Part shown: positions 53,871 to 64,000 of the stretch, one piece after another
Position numbering within the stretch: the stretch's first letter is position 1
How the letters are laid out: every line of letters begins with the position of its first letter
Assembly: GCA_022419385.1 (NCBI GenBank)
Contig: JAJUBI010000005.1
Location: 4,712,001 to 4,776,000, forward strand
Direction: 5' to 3'
DNA length: 64,000 nucleotides
DNA from: Paraconiothyrium sp. Pb-2020
Lineage: Eukaryota > Ascomycota > Dothideomycetes > Pleosporales > Didymosphaeriaceae
The notes under the pieces: generated by a model
Databases searched by the model: none
What the model was told of the DNA's origin: nothing
The model's input: only the letters and a program-made list of their open reading frames with translations
Made by a program: the position numbers and the translations under genes

Positions 53871-55451
53871 CTACGCTAGCATGGCAAGACTCTTCATGAA
53901 TTCATTCGTGTCCTTCGTCTTCTCGTTTTCTTCTTTTTTCAAAAGTCTCACCTGGCCAGTCGCAACGTTTTCAAAGGGATTGGTTCTCATCCATTGTGAC
54001 CACTTCTTGATGACTTGGATGCATTTCTTCGGCGAAATCTCGAACCATTCAATATGTTCTTTCAAACACGCCCCACAATCCACCCGAATCCTACAGTAAT
54101 CTAGCTCACTGTGGCAGAGAGCTTCAACACGGGCTGCATTCGGGACCTCTACACTGTCATTTGACAGTGGGTATAGGAGTTTTGTCTCCCGGTTGCAATC
54201 AAAAGCCCAATCTTTGTGCCTTTGTTCGAGCGTTTTAGTGTACCCGAGCTTGACAACCCCTTCGTTACCCTTTACTTCGTACAAGTACACATAGCCCCCT
54301 ATGTTGTGGGTTTTGGACAAGTTTCGTGTGACAACCTCCTTCACCAGATCATAACATTCCTGAGGGTTTGGGATGTCGTCGAGCCTTGGCAGCCTTTTGA
54401 AAGGACTAGTGTCCAAGTCTGAGGGCCAAAACTTGGATGGACTATGGTAGAACTCGGACGATAACGAGCGCGTGTTCCTGGGAGTCGGCAGCTGTCCATT
54501 GCGCCAGACAGTCTCTTTGGCGATATCCGTACTTTCGGACACAACTTCGTCATTAGCGGCTTCAGCATCAACCTCAACCGAGGGCACAAGTAGGTTGGCA
54601 TCTCGAACAAGTTCGGTTTTGGACTTCTTAAGGATGTCGATGATGCTTGATTTCCACGTGCTGATCATTTTGTATCCTTGCTTGTCGATGTGAGAAGGGC
54701 AATACATATTCACCTCAAGTACCCTCAAGTATCCGTCAAGGAGCTCTGCATCCTCATAAACGTCTGGCTGTAAGATTTCGTCGACGGTTTTGCGGCAATT
54801 TTGAACCCTTTGGCCGCCAATATTTCGACGGCAGCGCTCTTTCTTCTGATTTATCCCTATGCATCGTTGCTCTAGCCGACGAAACAACTTTTTGATTTGT
54901 GATTCAATGGTGACAGTGGAGCTGGCAGAGCCTTGTGGAAAGACTTTAGCCCAGAGCTCGAGCCGATCTTCCTTAGCATATCCATGATCATGATACCGAC
55001 AATGTACAAGCATAATTAAACCCTCTAGCTCATCGCCGAACCCTTCGCTTGATTGCGAAAGAGTCAACATTTGGTTGACTTGGGAGCAGATCTTGACTTG
55101 TCGCTTTTCAGATATTCGTACTTGACAGGGCTCCCCATTTGGTTTACAGCCACCACAGCGCCACTCATCGAGTTTTAATCGTGTTCTGAGAGTTTGGCTA
55201 TCAAGAACCTCGGCCTCTTTCCGATCATGGTCTTTCATGGAGGACGCGGAAAGCACGGTGGAGGCGACTAAGGTGGCGACATCGGACAGTTCGTGGCTAT
55301 CGCCGTTTTTATGGGCACCAGACGATATCTCTGCTTGGAGCTTTTCGCTTGAACGCTCAGACTGAGCCAGTGGAGTCACCAACGCTGAGCTTCTGAACGC
55401 ATTCCTGCGTGGGACCACTGGCTTTTGCGCGTTATCTGGATTTGAAGACAT
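53871..55451 (-). CDS. T5orf172 / GIY-YIG-type (DUF1766) protein (526 aa)
   Basis: Fungal protein with a C-terminal T5orf172 domain, related to the GIY-YIG nuclease fold and to Mug113-type proteins. The domain spans residues about 395-505: GYVYLYEVKGNEGVVKLGYTKTLEQRHKDWAFDC contains the paired Y-L-Y strand and the KLGYT-x4-R motif of the fold, and PNAARVEALCHSEL supplies the later E. The N-terminal half has two related Cys-containing modules: EWRCGGCKPNGEPCQVRI (about 110-130) and QRCIGINQKKERCRRNIGG (about 205). Between them is a helical region. Residues 300-380 look disordered. Single exon, no stop or frameshift. Function in fungi is unknown; DNA cleavage is possible from the fold. Confidence 0.85.
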   Translation of the reverse strand: MSSNPDNAQKPVVPRRNAFRSSALVTPLAQSERSSEKLQAEISSGAHKNGDSHELSDVATLVASTVLSASSMKDHDRKEAEVLDSQTLRTRLKLDEWRCGGCKPNGEPCQVRISEKRQVKICSQVNQMLTLSQSSEGFGDELEGLIMLVHCRYHDHGYAKEDRLELWAKVFPQGSASSTVTIESQIKKLFRRLEQRCIGINQKKERCRRNIGGQRVQNCRKTVDEILQPDVYEDAELLDGYLRVLEVNMYCPSHIDKQGYKMISTWKSSIIDILKKSKTELVRDANLLVPSVEVDAEAANDEVVSESTDIAKETVWRNGQLPTPRNTRSLSSEFYHSPSKFWPSDLDTSPFKRLPRLDDIPNPQECYDLVKEVVTRNLSKTHNIGGYVYLYEVKGNEGVVKLGYTKTLEQRHKDWAFDCNRETKLLYPLSNDSVEVPNAARVEALCHSELDYCRIRVDCGACLKEHIEWFEISPKKCIQVIKKWSQWMRTNPFENVATGQVRLLKKEENEKTKDTNEFMKSLAMLA

Positions 55452-56491
55452 GAGAAGTAAGAGATCGTACCCTTGATGGATTCAACCGGGCCTCCGTCCG
55501 TTATAGAAGATACACTAGGCGTTAGAAAAGAGAATGCTCCTAAGTGCATCTGGAGAAATGCGGGGTAGCCTATTCACTGTTGCCTAAATGTGTTGGTGTT
55601 ATAGTTGTTCCGATATTCTGCCGCTCACCAATTAGGTTAAGCGCCAAGTCAAAGCATATCGTCGCGTGTACTAGGTAGGTACTGTTTGATGCAGTATAAT
55701 CTTATCCTCCATGCCGATTGTCATTATTTCTGTAGCCTCTTCCCACTTTCTGCTATTAACTCTCCATCTACATCCAGGGTAAAGCTATCAAGAGGTTGTA
55801 AGGTTAGTTACACATCTAACTTCAGCAGCTTCGTCCCAAGCGTGACACAAAAGCCAGTGGATTAGTTCATCTTATATGCAATAGTGCCCACGCGCATTAG
55901 ATATAGGTTGACAAAATGATAGGATAGTAAGGATAGAGAGAAACTAGTATGCAGCAGCAGGGGGCACAAAAGATGCTAGCATAGCTGCCGCCAAAACCGT
56001 AAGTATGAGTCTTCGTATAGAAAGGACATCATACGTGGACAGCATTAGCATTCCACCGCTGAAAAAGAGCCGACAAAATCAATTTGTATCTAGATGGAGA
56101 CATGGCTACTGCTATAGAGGATCGTGTAAACATGGAAGAGCCTCTTCCACACAGCTTTCTGGGGTTGGTGTGTCGTGCGCAGATTTCGAGCATGAATATG
56201 GTCACGTGGTGCGTGCGGGACTGTTGGATTGGCCAAGGTATCGGTCAGGATGGTGATTTGGCATGACTTTTAGGTATCTAGGTAGTGCTGCCACAAGGCA
56301 GACATATGATACTTCCAAATGTCCTAGCCTGCTAACAATATGCAGCCACTCAAGCCACTCGAGTCCGGGTGAAGTGTGATCATGCTTGAGGTATGTCCGA
56401 TGCTGTGCGCGCACTAATGTGTTCGAAGTGCTTACACACTCAATCTGAGCTTTGACGCCAGCCATGCTCAGACATGCAAAATAGTGTGTGC
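55452..56491. other. Intergenic region
   Basis: About 1 kb without a supported gene; short frames at 56005-56266 look random. Confidence 0.5.
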
Positions 56492-57479
56492 TTATGCAAA
56501 GCTGAGCAGCTTCTGACGTTCCGTGATAAAGTCATGGACATGCCTTTGAACCCTCTCGAATCTCACAAAGTCGCAGCTCTCGGATTCGAGATGATTGAAA
56601 AGCGATGCTAAGCGTGCGAATTGACGGTTACAGTTGCGGTTCGGACAATGATACAGTTTCTCGCTATGGATTGGTGAGCTCAGATGTTGGTTTAGTGCTT
56701 TGATATCATCGTATTCTCGGTGGCAAAGGTAGCATTCGAAGCTGGAGCCATTCCACGTCGCAGTTGTTGCAATATTCTGTACATCCGAGTCGGGGTATGT
56801 AAGCAGCTTATTTGTCACTGTGCGAGTGGGATCGCGCTGACTGATAGTCTGAAAGATGGTACGGTGGTTGACGGTTTTGGCTCGTGGGCATGAGCTAGAC
56901 TCAAGGTGGTGCGAAAGGCCGCTGGCTGAGGTCCGAGCTACTTTGCAGAAAGGGCACACGACGTTCTTGCCACGGTGGATGCTCGAATTCAGGTGCTTAC
57001 GATGGTCAGCAACACTTAGTCTAGGAAGAATGTACGTGCCAATGCTGCGACGTACGAGAAGAGCCTACCATCTTCAGAGCATTCTCGTCCTGGAACTCTC
57101 TACTGCAATCGTGACAAAGGTGTTGCTTGTAGTGTCCAACAGCGTTCATGTGCTGATCGGCGGATATTTGGGTGTAGAATCTTCTGTTGCAGGTTTCGCA
57201 CTCAATTTGAGGCTCGCGGTGTCCCGTATCGTCCATGTGCTGGTCCACTGATTGTTGCGTAGAGAATTCTCGATCACATGTATCGCACTCGTAGCGTGGG
57301 CCCGAATGATCAAGTGCATTCATGTGCTGGTCCGCTGATTGTTGGGTAGAGAATTTTCGATCACATGTATCGCATTCGTAGCGTGGACCCCAATGATCAA
57401 GTGCATTCATGTGCTGTGTGGCGGCTTGCTGGCTGCCAAACTCACGATCGCATGTCTCGCAATCATACTCGTAGTACAT
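56492..57479 (-). CDS. Multi-zinc-finger protein with duplicated U1-type fingers (304 aa)
   Basis: Two exons, 57069-57479 and 56492-56995, with the 73-nt intron joining ENALKM to HLNSSIHRGK. Exon 1 encodes five finger-like units, four of them C-x2-C-x12-H-x5-H (for example CDTCDRKF, then HMNALDH), the spacing of U1/matrin-type fingers that often bind RNA or dsRNA. Units two and three are nearly identical in protein and DNA. Exon 2 adds CPFCKVARTSASGLSHHLESSSC (last ligand Cys), CYLCHREY-HLSSPIH and a C-x4-C finger with a final Cys. Starting at MYYEYDCETC leaves no N-terminal domain, so an upstream exon could be missing. No other domain. Regulatory role is inferred only from the fingers. Confidence 0.85.
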
Positions 57480-59240
57480 GTCGAATTGGCCGATTCAGGC
57501 GTATGCCGAAGTAGAGAAGGCTGTAGCGTAGTTGGCAGCAATGCGGTAGGCCTAGGTCGGCTCGACACAGTTGAACGAAGAAGCGCTTCTTTGAGACGGA
57601 GAAGTCAGCTCAAGAAAAAGTAACTCCACGGGGCTGGGAAAAGGCGGGCCGGCACGTCGTTGCCTAATAACCGTGCCACAACAGGCGGGGCTGCCCATCT
57701 CATACTTCGCAGACAGCACGCATTCCCGCGCTCACAATGTACCTTGGGTCAACAAGTACACGCAGTCGCCTAATTGGACACTTCACTACTGTGGCAGCCA
57801 ATCACCAGCTGCGCGCCTGATAAGTGCAGCTATGTATGCGCGTGGCGTCGCTAAAGTATTTGTAGCTGCAGATTGCAGATACCTGCGTCAAGAGATTGAA
57901 CGTGGTGGACAATCATTCGAACGATTGTGGACAGGGAGTATAAAAGTGCAATACGCAACCTGCCTGTGCATCAAAGACCCCTTCGAGGCGAAGTAACGGC
58001 AGGGTGAACCAGCAGCACCGAGCAAGCGTTTACGCAAACGAACGCCACCACCATTCCATCCCGCGGCATCCCCTTCATCCTCCATGCTAACATCCAGTCA
58101 CAGCACTCGAAGCACAATCGGTACGGCTTGGCCTTCCCCTCACTAGCGTTATAAGGCCTATGGCCCCCTCTTCATGAGATTCACGTCCCTGACGCGTGAG
58201 GTATGCAACAAGACACGGAGAAATGAGATGCAAGAAATGCGACTTACTGATGCGAATTTATTCAGCATTTCGCGAAATAATCCCCGATACCAAGTTGAGA
58301 ACCCCGAGATTACCTCCAGTCGCTCGATGGACACAAGTCGTGGAGGTCTAAGCAGCGCGGCAATGCTGTCTCACCATGTTGCATTAACTTTGAACGTAAC
58401 CTGAGAGACGTTACTCGATGGCCTCACGCCATGCTTGTCCGCCAAGCTTCACTGGGCGGGGAAGCTGTGCATCGTCACGGCTAAGCCAGAAGTATTAACC
58501 GATGTTGCGCCGCATGGGTGAACTTGATGCTCAATACGATCACAACATGCCTGCCCCGCGCTCTAACTCATAGCCACCCAAGTCAGCCTTACAAGATGTC
58601 ATAATGCGCGATCGTGATGTCGCCTGAAAGTTGTGCTGCAACAGAAAGGGGTTGATTGCCCACATTTCGCACCAACATGGCCAGCCACGCTCGCTGCCCC
58701 AGCGGCATCGTCGTGCACGGGCGATTTTGGCGTGCGGGGGTTGGATTACGTAATCAGAGTGCCGGAACAAAACGACGTACCCCGGCCTCGATAGATACAG
58801 CAAAAGGACACAAAAAGACTTTTATTCAAAGAGCAGAAGGCAGTATTATTATACATAGAAGGCACCCGACAGGTTGGAGTTAAGCAGCCATTAATCATAA
58901 CTGTCATTCGGCAGCGATCCGGCAACTGGCGGTTGAGGCATATACTCACATGCATCGTGTTGATACGTGACTAAACAAGCTCACATTTGTGGATAAGTAG
59001 AAGAGTAACCAAGGGTAGTAGTCATAACTGATAAATACAAACATAAACAAAGGAAAAATGAGAGTAAGCCACCACACGCCAAACGCACATGATAACAGAC
59101 AGACACAGGAAACCTCACTGCCATCTCCAATTTGTTCGTACAGCCCGATTATCTGCTGGTTGTTAACACACCTGTTCCGGTGAACGGGACCAAGCAGTAC
59201 TCCAGGTCATCTGCTGGCAGACATGAGGAGGACGGGTAAC
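57480..59240. other. Gene-poor region with repeat copy
   Basis: Nearly 1.8 kb without a protein-like frame. It contains the second copy of the 51-bp repeat (58688-58738). Confidence 0.5.
58688..58738 (+). repeat. 51-bp dispersed repeat, copy 2
   Basis: Matches 49241-49291 with four substitutions, in the same orientation. Homology stops on both sides. Confidence 0.85.
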
Positions 59241-59723
59241 TTACGCCTTGTTTACGGGATCAAACGGATCCAAGGGATCAAGCGGATCAGCCATGACGAA
59301 TTCAATTATCAAATCCATCTTATGCCCATGAATGTCGATCCCTAACCGCTCGTCCCTCCAAGTGCGACCTCCCGCCGAGGTTAGACAATCCAACTTTTCG
59401 GGTGACTCCAGGAAGGTCCGACCTTGGTCGTCTGGCATGGCGAAGTACTCGTTCACGTCAAAGTTCTTTCGAGGTAAATGACGGTACTCGGCCCATCTCA
59501 TCCACACTTTAACGGTTCCTAGGCCGTGGGTATATTTAAGGCCATATAGCGTCCATGCTCTCGGGCCAAAGAATTCCGCCGGATTTTCCGGGTCGTTTCT
59601 GATGCTTTGTGCGCGATCTCGCATCGGAGAAAGACAGCTCTTTATAGCCTGCAAAAGTGACCCTTGGCCAACAAGTCCCAAGACTTGTTTTATGCTTGGT
59701 GCCGGTGGGGCTGGGGCAGCCAT
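59241..59723 (-). CDS. Hypothetical protein (160 aa)
   Basis: A 160-codon frame from an ATG with an Ala/Pro-rich beginning. Plausible globular stretches include IKQVLGLVGQGSLLQAIKSCL, FFGPRAWTLYGLKYTHGLGTVKVWMRW and LIIEFVMADPLDPLDPFDP. I recognise no family. The tandem DPLDPLDPFDP near the C-terminus is encoded by a short imperfect repeat (GGATCAAGCGGATC type). No signal peptide. It may be a lineage-specific gene. Confidence 0.45.
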   Translation of the reverse strand: MAAPAPPAPSIKQVLGLVGQGSLLQAIKSCLSPMRDRAQSIRNDPENPAEFFGPRAWTLYGLKYTHGLGTVKVWMRWAEYRHLPRKNFDVNEYFAMPDDQGRTFLESPEKLDCLTSAGGRTWRDERLGIDIHGHKMDLIIEFVMADPLDPLDPFDPVNKA

Positions 59724-61003
59724 GACGGTGGACCGTTGTCGAGCCGCGAGTGCGATCTATGCAGTTGGATGTATAGGGAGTCGATTCTAAAATGATCGCA
59801 AGTCTGAAAGCTTGATCAGTCAATCAAAATAGTCTCGGTCAATGTTAGTAGCGTAAACGTACCTGGTAGAGATTTGTATTCAGTTGCCAATTACCGACGC
59901 AAGAACTCATTTTTATACATGTGCGACAATGAGTCGCAACGTTGACGACTCTTGACTGTATCATGCGCAAAGCTCACGAAGAGGTCGTTACTGCGCATGA
60001 GTCAACCATTCCAGAGGCGTTGTAGTCATAAGTAGCTTTAAGAGCGTGATAGAAAAGCTCCGCGCTTTAGCGATACCGGTGCAGTCATTGTTGCCGCGTG
60101 AATACCACGTTTGTGACCGCACATACTTGACAGCGCGAAGACCACCTAGAGTAATACTCACAGGAACATTCATACAGTGTAAATGCAAACGCTAATCAAT
60201 GACTGTGGATTTGACGAGAGACATTGACTATGACTTGCCACTGATGATTCACAGGAGCTGTAAGAATGAGCCCGGTTTCTACCCGCAACTCGCGAACGCC
60301 TCTTGTCTCTTAATTTTCCATCAGCGCGCCCCGGTGATACTCCATGTTTCCTCGCAGGTTGTCATTTCACCCAAAAAAGGCTTCTTGACAAATTCAGATC
60401 TTCGAGGGTATTGCAGCGCGACAAAGTTTTCTGAATGACTCCGCAAGGTGTCGCTCGCCCTTCACCGTTGACTCACATCGTGATGCGTTGGGCCGATCTT
60501 GAAGTTGGGGTTGGGCTCAGATCACAGTTGTACAAGATTTCCGATAGATCATGGTGACACTGACTACGGGAAGAGTAATGAAGAATGGTACCGAGGTGCT
60601 GAGGTGATTTAGCTCCCAAGTTTTCGTTGTCTGGTATTTAACTGATTGTGCTGTGTAGTACAAACCACTTATACCTAGAGTGTGTATTAATATCCATAAA
60701 TATTTTTTTATCCTTGGTATCTATTATAATCTGGTCATGCCTTTATACTATATATACTGTGTAAAGAGCTTCACTCTCTAAGCCTCAGACCTCATATTGG
60801 GCCTCAGAAGCTCGTTCTATCTGCCGTAATTGTTGGTTTATGTCACTACTGTATGTGATTCTAAGCGATACCCTGCTGCTGGGGCGAAAGTGCCTGATCT
60901 AGCTAGTCTTGTTCGAATAGGGAAAGGTAAGCACTAAGCAACACGTGGCGACTAACTTCCTATACATACAAAGTTACCCTGAGGACACCCTTTATACGTT
61001 CAC
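59724..61003. other. Intergenic region
   Basis: 1.28 kb, AT-rich around 60.65-60.78 kb; no gene or named element. Confidence 0.5.
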
Positions 61004-61972
61004 ATGTCCTGCATCATGTATATCCGCGACGTTGAGAGAATACTGATAGCTAAGGATAGGGCCGCCGAAGAGCAGCCACGCCAAGCTGCAAATCAACCCA
61101 ACCGCCGCGTGTTGCCTCACGCTGATCCGATCCCTCAGCAACAGAGCTCGTTACTAAAAGTCCTACCGCTAGACTGTCGCCTTCTCATTTGGGAGCACGT
61201 CCTTCAGCCACCACAGATAAGGATAGAACGCTGGCGGCCCCCTAACAGCCTAATGTATTCGTTTTCGGAAGAGGTGGACGCGGACTGCTTTCCGTACCGG
61301 ATAACCACAGCCGGGAGAGAGAAAACTGAGAAGCCACTGAATCTGCTGCTATGCTGTCGTCAGTTGTATGTGTACCTGCAAGCTACACGCCGAGGTTCCT
61401 GAACTGATGCTAATGCTCGTCCTAGGTATTCCGAAGGACTATCACTACTCTACTCAACCACATTTGTATTCGAGTTTCCACGCGATCTCTATGATTTCCA
61501 GTTGTGTGTATCCCCAGAAGGCCTTTCGAGCGTTAAGAGCTTGGTCATTGCATTAGGACAGACAGATTGGCCCGGCAGTGGTCCTTTCTTCTCTCACGAC
61601 ACAAGACACCCAAACGGCTCGCTGGAAGAATGGAGGAATGCGCTCAACGGACTGAAGTCCATGAGATGTGTGCAAGAGCTAGGATTGTACCTGGGACACC
61701 GCCATGTTCAAGAGCCTGAGTTAGAGCGGCGGCCGTGGAAAAAGGATGGGGGTGATCAGATGGCCGAGCAGAGGCACAGCGATCTTTTTGAACTGTTCGG
61801 GATGGTGGATGTGTCTAGATTCACCATTTACCTCACGTGGATGCCTCAGGATAGTTTTTTCCAGCGACAGCAGTGGCCGTTCAGGATCGAACTACAGACG
61901 AAGGATCAGATGATGCATGCGATAGATCATGATCTACCAGTGAAGACAGAGCCCGATTTGTACGATTGGTAG
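61004..61972 (+). CDS. DUF7730-type hypothetical protein (304 aa)
   Basis: Fungal protein of the DUF7730 kind, a large family of unknown function with an F-box-like beginning. Two exons, 61004-61371 and 61426-61972. The 54-nt intron (CTAAT branch region, CCTAG end) joins LCCRQLYVY to SEGLSLLYSTTFVFEFPRDLYDFQ. The family pattern is complete: LLKVLPLDCRLLIWEHVL, then a variable part, the CRQxY-SE-LLYSxTTF core, LSSVKSLVIALG, and a C-terminal part with GLYLGH and WPFRIELQT. Start is ATG 61004; a later Met at residue 5 is also possible. Cytosolic or nuclear; role unknown. Confidence 0.85.
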
Positions 61973-63011
61973 AGGAACCTTTGGCATTGGTCTTGGGCAA
62001 GGACAACTCGCAATGATGGCAAGACAACGAATTCTGAAGGGCAGCGTTATTACAATGCACCCAGGAGCAGATGTGGCTACAACCGTCCATGTCCCAGTTT
62101 AGCTGACACAAAGGTAGATAATCGTGCCCGATCCGAGCGTAAAATATTGGCAAGTATGAAGCAAGCAATTTCTGGAAACATTTGTACATTAGACACAGTG
62201 ACGACTGGCACGACTCGGCAATGTACCGTTTACTAGCTCTAGACATTTATACTCTCCTCTTCAAGATTGTAGCCTGAAGAAACTGAATAGCTGATGAGGT
62301 GCGAAGGTAGGCCAAAGCGTATGCACGTCCAGCACATGTGTTCCAAAGTCGGTATAATAGTCGACGGTGGATGCACGAGATTAGGGCTTAGTCCCCAAAA
62401 GATGGGTTATGAATCGCACAGCATCGGAGCTTTCATTCTGTGTTTTGGGATTCGAAAGAAAGCATCACGAAGTTTTAGAAGACACTGCCACGCTTTACCT
62501 ACCCTGAATAGACAGATACTAGCGCAGTACTTTACATGCATCAGTCACGATCATCATCGTTATTACGAGTTATCAATGATTATGAGCGGGTCCTTCTGCG
62601 CCGAAAACTAAGATTTATATTGCTAAACGAGCGTTACATGTAGAGGATAGGAGTGAGGCGGTAATGACAGGATTGAGTAATGGAAAAGCAGACCCGAACT
62701 CCAGAAAATCCAAGGGAAACCAATTGACCAGAAGTGTGAGATCCTGCACGCTGTAAAGACCGAGGATAAAGGTTGCGATTGTCTCGTAGAGGATGAGTTC
62801 TGACACCGAAATACCGGGCAGCGTTGTCGAAGCTCCCGCCAAGCAAACAGCAGCGGGAGGATGAACTTGAGTGCCAGCGAGCGAGACTCGTGTTTGGAGT
62901 GCGTTTTCCGTTTGCGATGTGTTCGGCAATCTACTGGAAGTCAGTTCAATTGCAAGTCCCTGTTACGGATCACTTACTGGTATCGTAGAAAGGAGCTTTT
63001 GTGGACGTGAT
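61973..63011. other. Intergenic region
   Basis: About 1 kb without a supported gene; frames at 62294-62611 (+) and 62615-62929 (-) look random. Confidence 0.45.
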
Positions 63012-63997
63012 CTATGACTTGGGCAAGTATTCATCGAACAATGGATGGGCGTCGAAATAGGGCAATAGCCTAAGGATAGCAAACTTGTGTGCAGCGTAGT
63101 CGCTATAAGGACGCAGAAGCGAGATGTGGGCATCAGGCTCTACAGCGAAGTACTCTCCTCTCCAAAGTCCGGGAAAGAATGCCTTATGGAGCTTCTTTTG
63201 CAATTGTCGAAATCCTTGCTCGCTGTTGAAGATATGCTCGGCTTGGACATGGTCTTCGAAAGCATCCAGATCTTGCGAGCAAGCACGGCACACCGGACAG
63301 ATAAGACTCAAACTAACGGGGTGATAACCTGCGTGCACCATGGAATTATGATTGGCATTGCGCTCAATAAAATTATGTTCTTTTAGGTGCTCATGCAGTT
63401 TGAATATCCGAAGCTTTCCCTCGCGGTGCGGACATGAAGAGATCGGACAACTTCGCAAATCGTGTCGAATACTGCGGCAGGCTTTCACATCGATCGATTC
63501 TCTTTCCACGTCATCGAAAACGTGGTGTCTCGTGAAATGATGCCTGAGAAGCATGAAAGGCACACGCATGCTGCACCGCGAAATTGGACAGATGGCTTGC
63601 TCTTCATCTACGTGGGCCTTGCTAAGATGAAGTAGCAGCTTATCATATCGGGGAAAAAAGCGATCACAGAAGTCCAGAGGGCACTTTCCCTTTGGAACAT
63701 TCTGATGCTTTGTCATGTGACGCTGGAGATCATACTTCCGGTTGAATGTGCCGCGATATTTGCAATTTGGGTAGTCACACTTGATACTAGTATCGGGTTT
63801 TGGACAGCTGAAGGAATTAGCATACTGTCAGGGACTTGAGGACGGGGTCTATACTTTCGCCTGTTTGCGACAATGGAATTGTCCTCCAGTACCACAGAAC
63901 CACTTTTGAAGACAAAGCGCGAAGAAGAATGGAGATTTGAGTATGGCAATTGATCTACCGCTCTCGATGATTCCTTGGTATCGGTAATGTCAGGCAT
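63012..63997 (-). CDS. C2H2-type zinc-finger protein, 5' end partial or uncertain
   Basis: The minus frame contains a run of finger-like units: CDYPNCKYRGTFNRKYDLQRHMTKH (overlapping the apparent Met at 63716), CPLDFCDRFFPRYDKLLLHLSKAH, CPISRCSMRVPFMLLRHHFTRHH, CPISSCPHREGKLRIFKLHEHLKEH and CPVCRACSQDLDAFEDHVQAEH. This multi-finger layout is common in fungal proteins of unknown target. A Ser-rich frame (MPDITDTKESSRAVDQL) upstream to 63997 is probably its N-terminus but lies in another phase; an intron or a frameshift at about 63805-63880 must connect them and I could not fix it. The gene may extend beyond the window. Confidence 0.65.
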
Positions 63998-64000
63998 AAC

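Noticed and set aside
57673..58085. Short ORFs on both strands in the 57.5-59.2 kb gap
   Set aside because: Random composition and mutual overlap.
62294..62929. ORFs of about 105 codons on both strands
   Set aside because: No domain, start context or splice signs; no support as genes.
1..64000. tRNA, rRNA and secondary-metabolite backbone genes (PKS, NRPS, terpene synthase)
   Set aside because: I looked for TΨC-like GGTTCRA arms in a plausible context and for core synthase motifs and saw none.

Overview
The window looks like nuclear DNA of a filamentous ascomycete (Pezizomycotina, most likely a dothideomycete of the Pleosporales type). Genes carry short GT-AG introns of about 45-90 nt with CTRAY-type branch sites. 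The gene set includes a HET-domain protein, fungal rhodopsin-domain membrane protein, DUF7730 protein and Dal5-type permease alongside eukaryotic housekeeping genes (RRP5, a Cdt2-like WD40 protein). I saw no bacterial operon, rRNA, tRNA or CRISPR array. All splice junctions below were found by eye from reading frame, splice sites and family continuity.

Region 1 (1-13.1 kb) is accessory and decaying. A roughly 26-bp motif recurs about ten times here, once inverted, and one longer repeat body is shared between about 0.72 kb and 12.85 kb. Between the copies lie a broken Dicer RNase III fragment (1.2-1.9 kb), an unknown 486-aa coiled-coil protein, a 5'-truncated and frameshifted CYP65-like P450, a broken epoxide hydrolase, an intact DHA1-type MFS exporter and a SnoaL-like protein. 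P450, hydrolase and exporter look like the remains of a small metabolic cluster without a backbone enzyme.

Region 2 (13.7-23 kb) has an intact flavin amine oxidase and small membrane-protein ORFs. It also has an aspartyl-protease-like membrane protein gene with two in-frame TAG codons, a large 15-bp minisatellite, AT-rich DNA, and a short-chain dehydrogenase also interrupted by two TAG codons. A 42-nt copy of that dehydrogenase lies nearby and differs only by transitions. Together these suggest RIP-like C-to-T damage. A three-copy dispersed repeat lies in the same stretch.

Region 3 (23.7-38.8 kb) is gene-dense and intact: a HET protein, RRP5 diverging from the Cdt2-like gene, an F-box-like protein, a small unknown protein and a secreted PI-PLC-X-like protein.

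Region 4 (38.8-48.4 kb) holds a rhodopsin-domain protein with a 20-nt exon, then a possible functional group: DsbA/kappa-GST-like isomerase, flavin monooxygenase, Dal5-family permease and a 2-oxoglutarate/Fe(II) oxygenase. Transporter plus three redox or isomerase enzymes suggests uptake and oxidation of a small organic acid or amide; the substrate is unknown.

Region 5 (48.4-64 kb) is accessory again: AT-rich relic DNA, a 51-bp repeat shared between 49.2 and 58.7 kb, a 627-aa protein with a probably inactive RNase III-like fold, a GIY-YIG (T5orf172) protein, a multi-zinc-finger protein with duplicated fingers, small unknown ORFs, a DUF7730 protein and a partial zinc-finger gene at the right edge.
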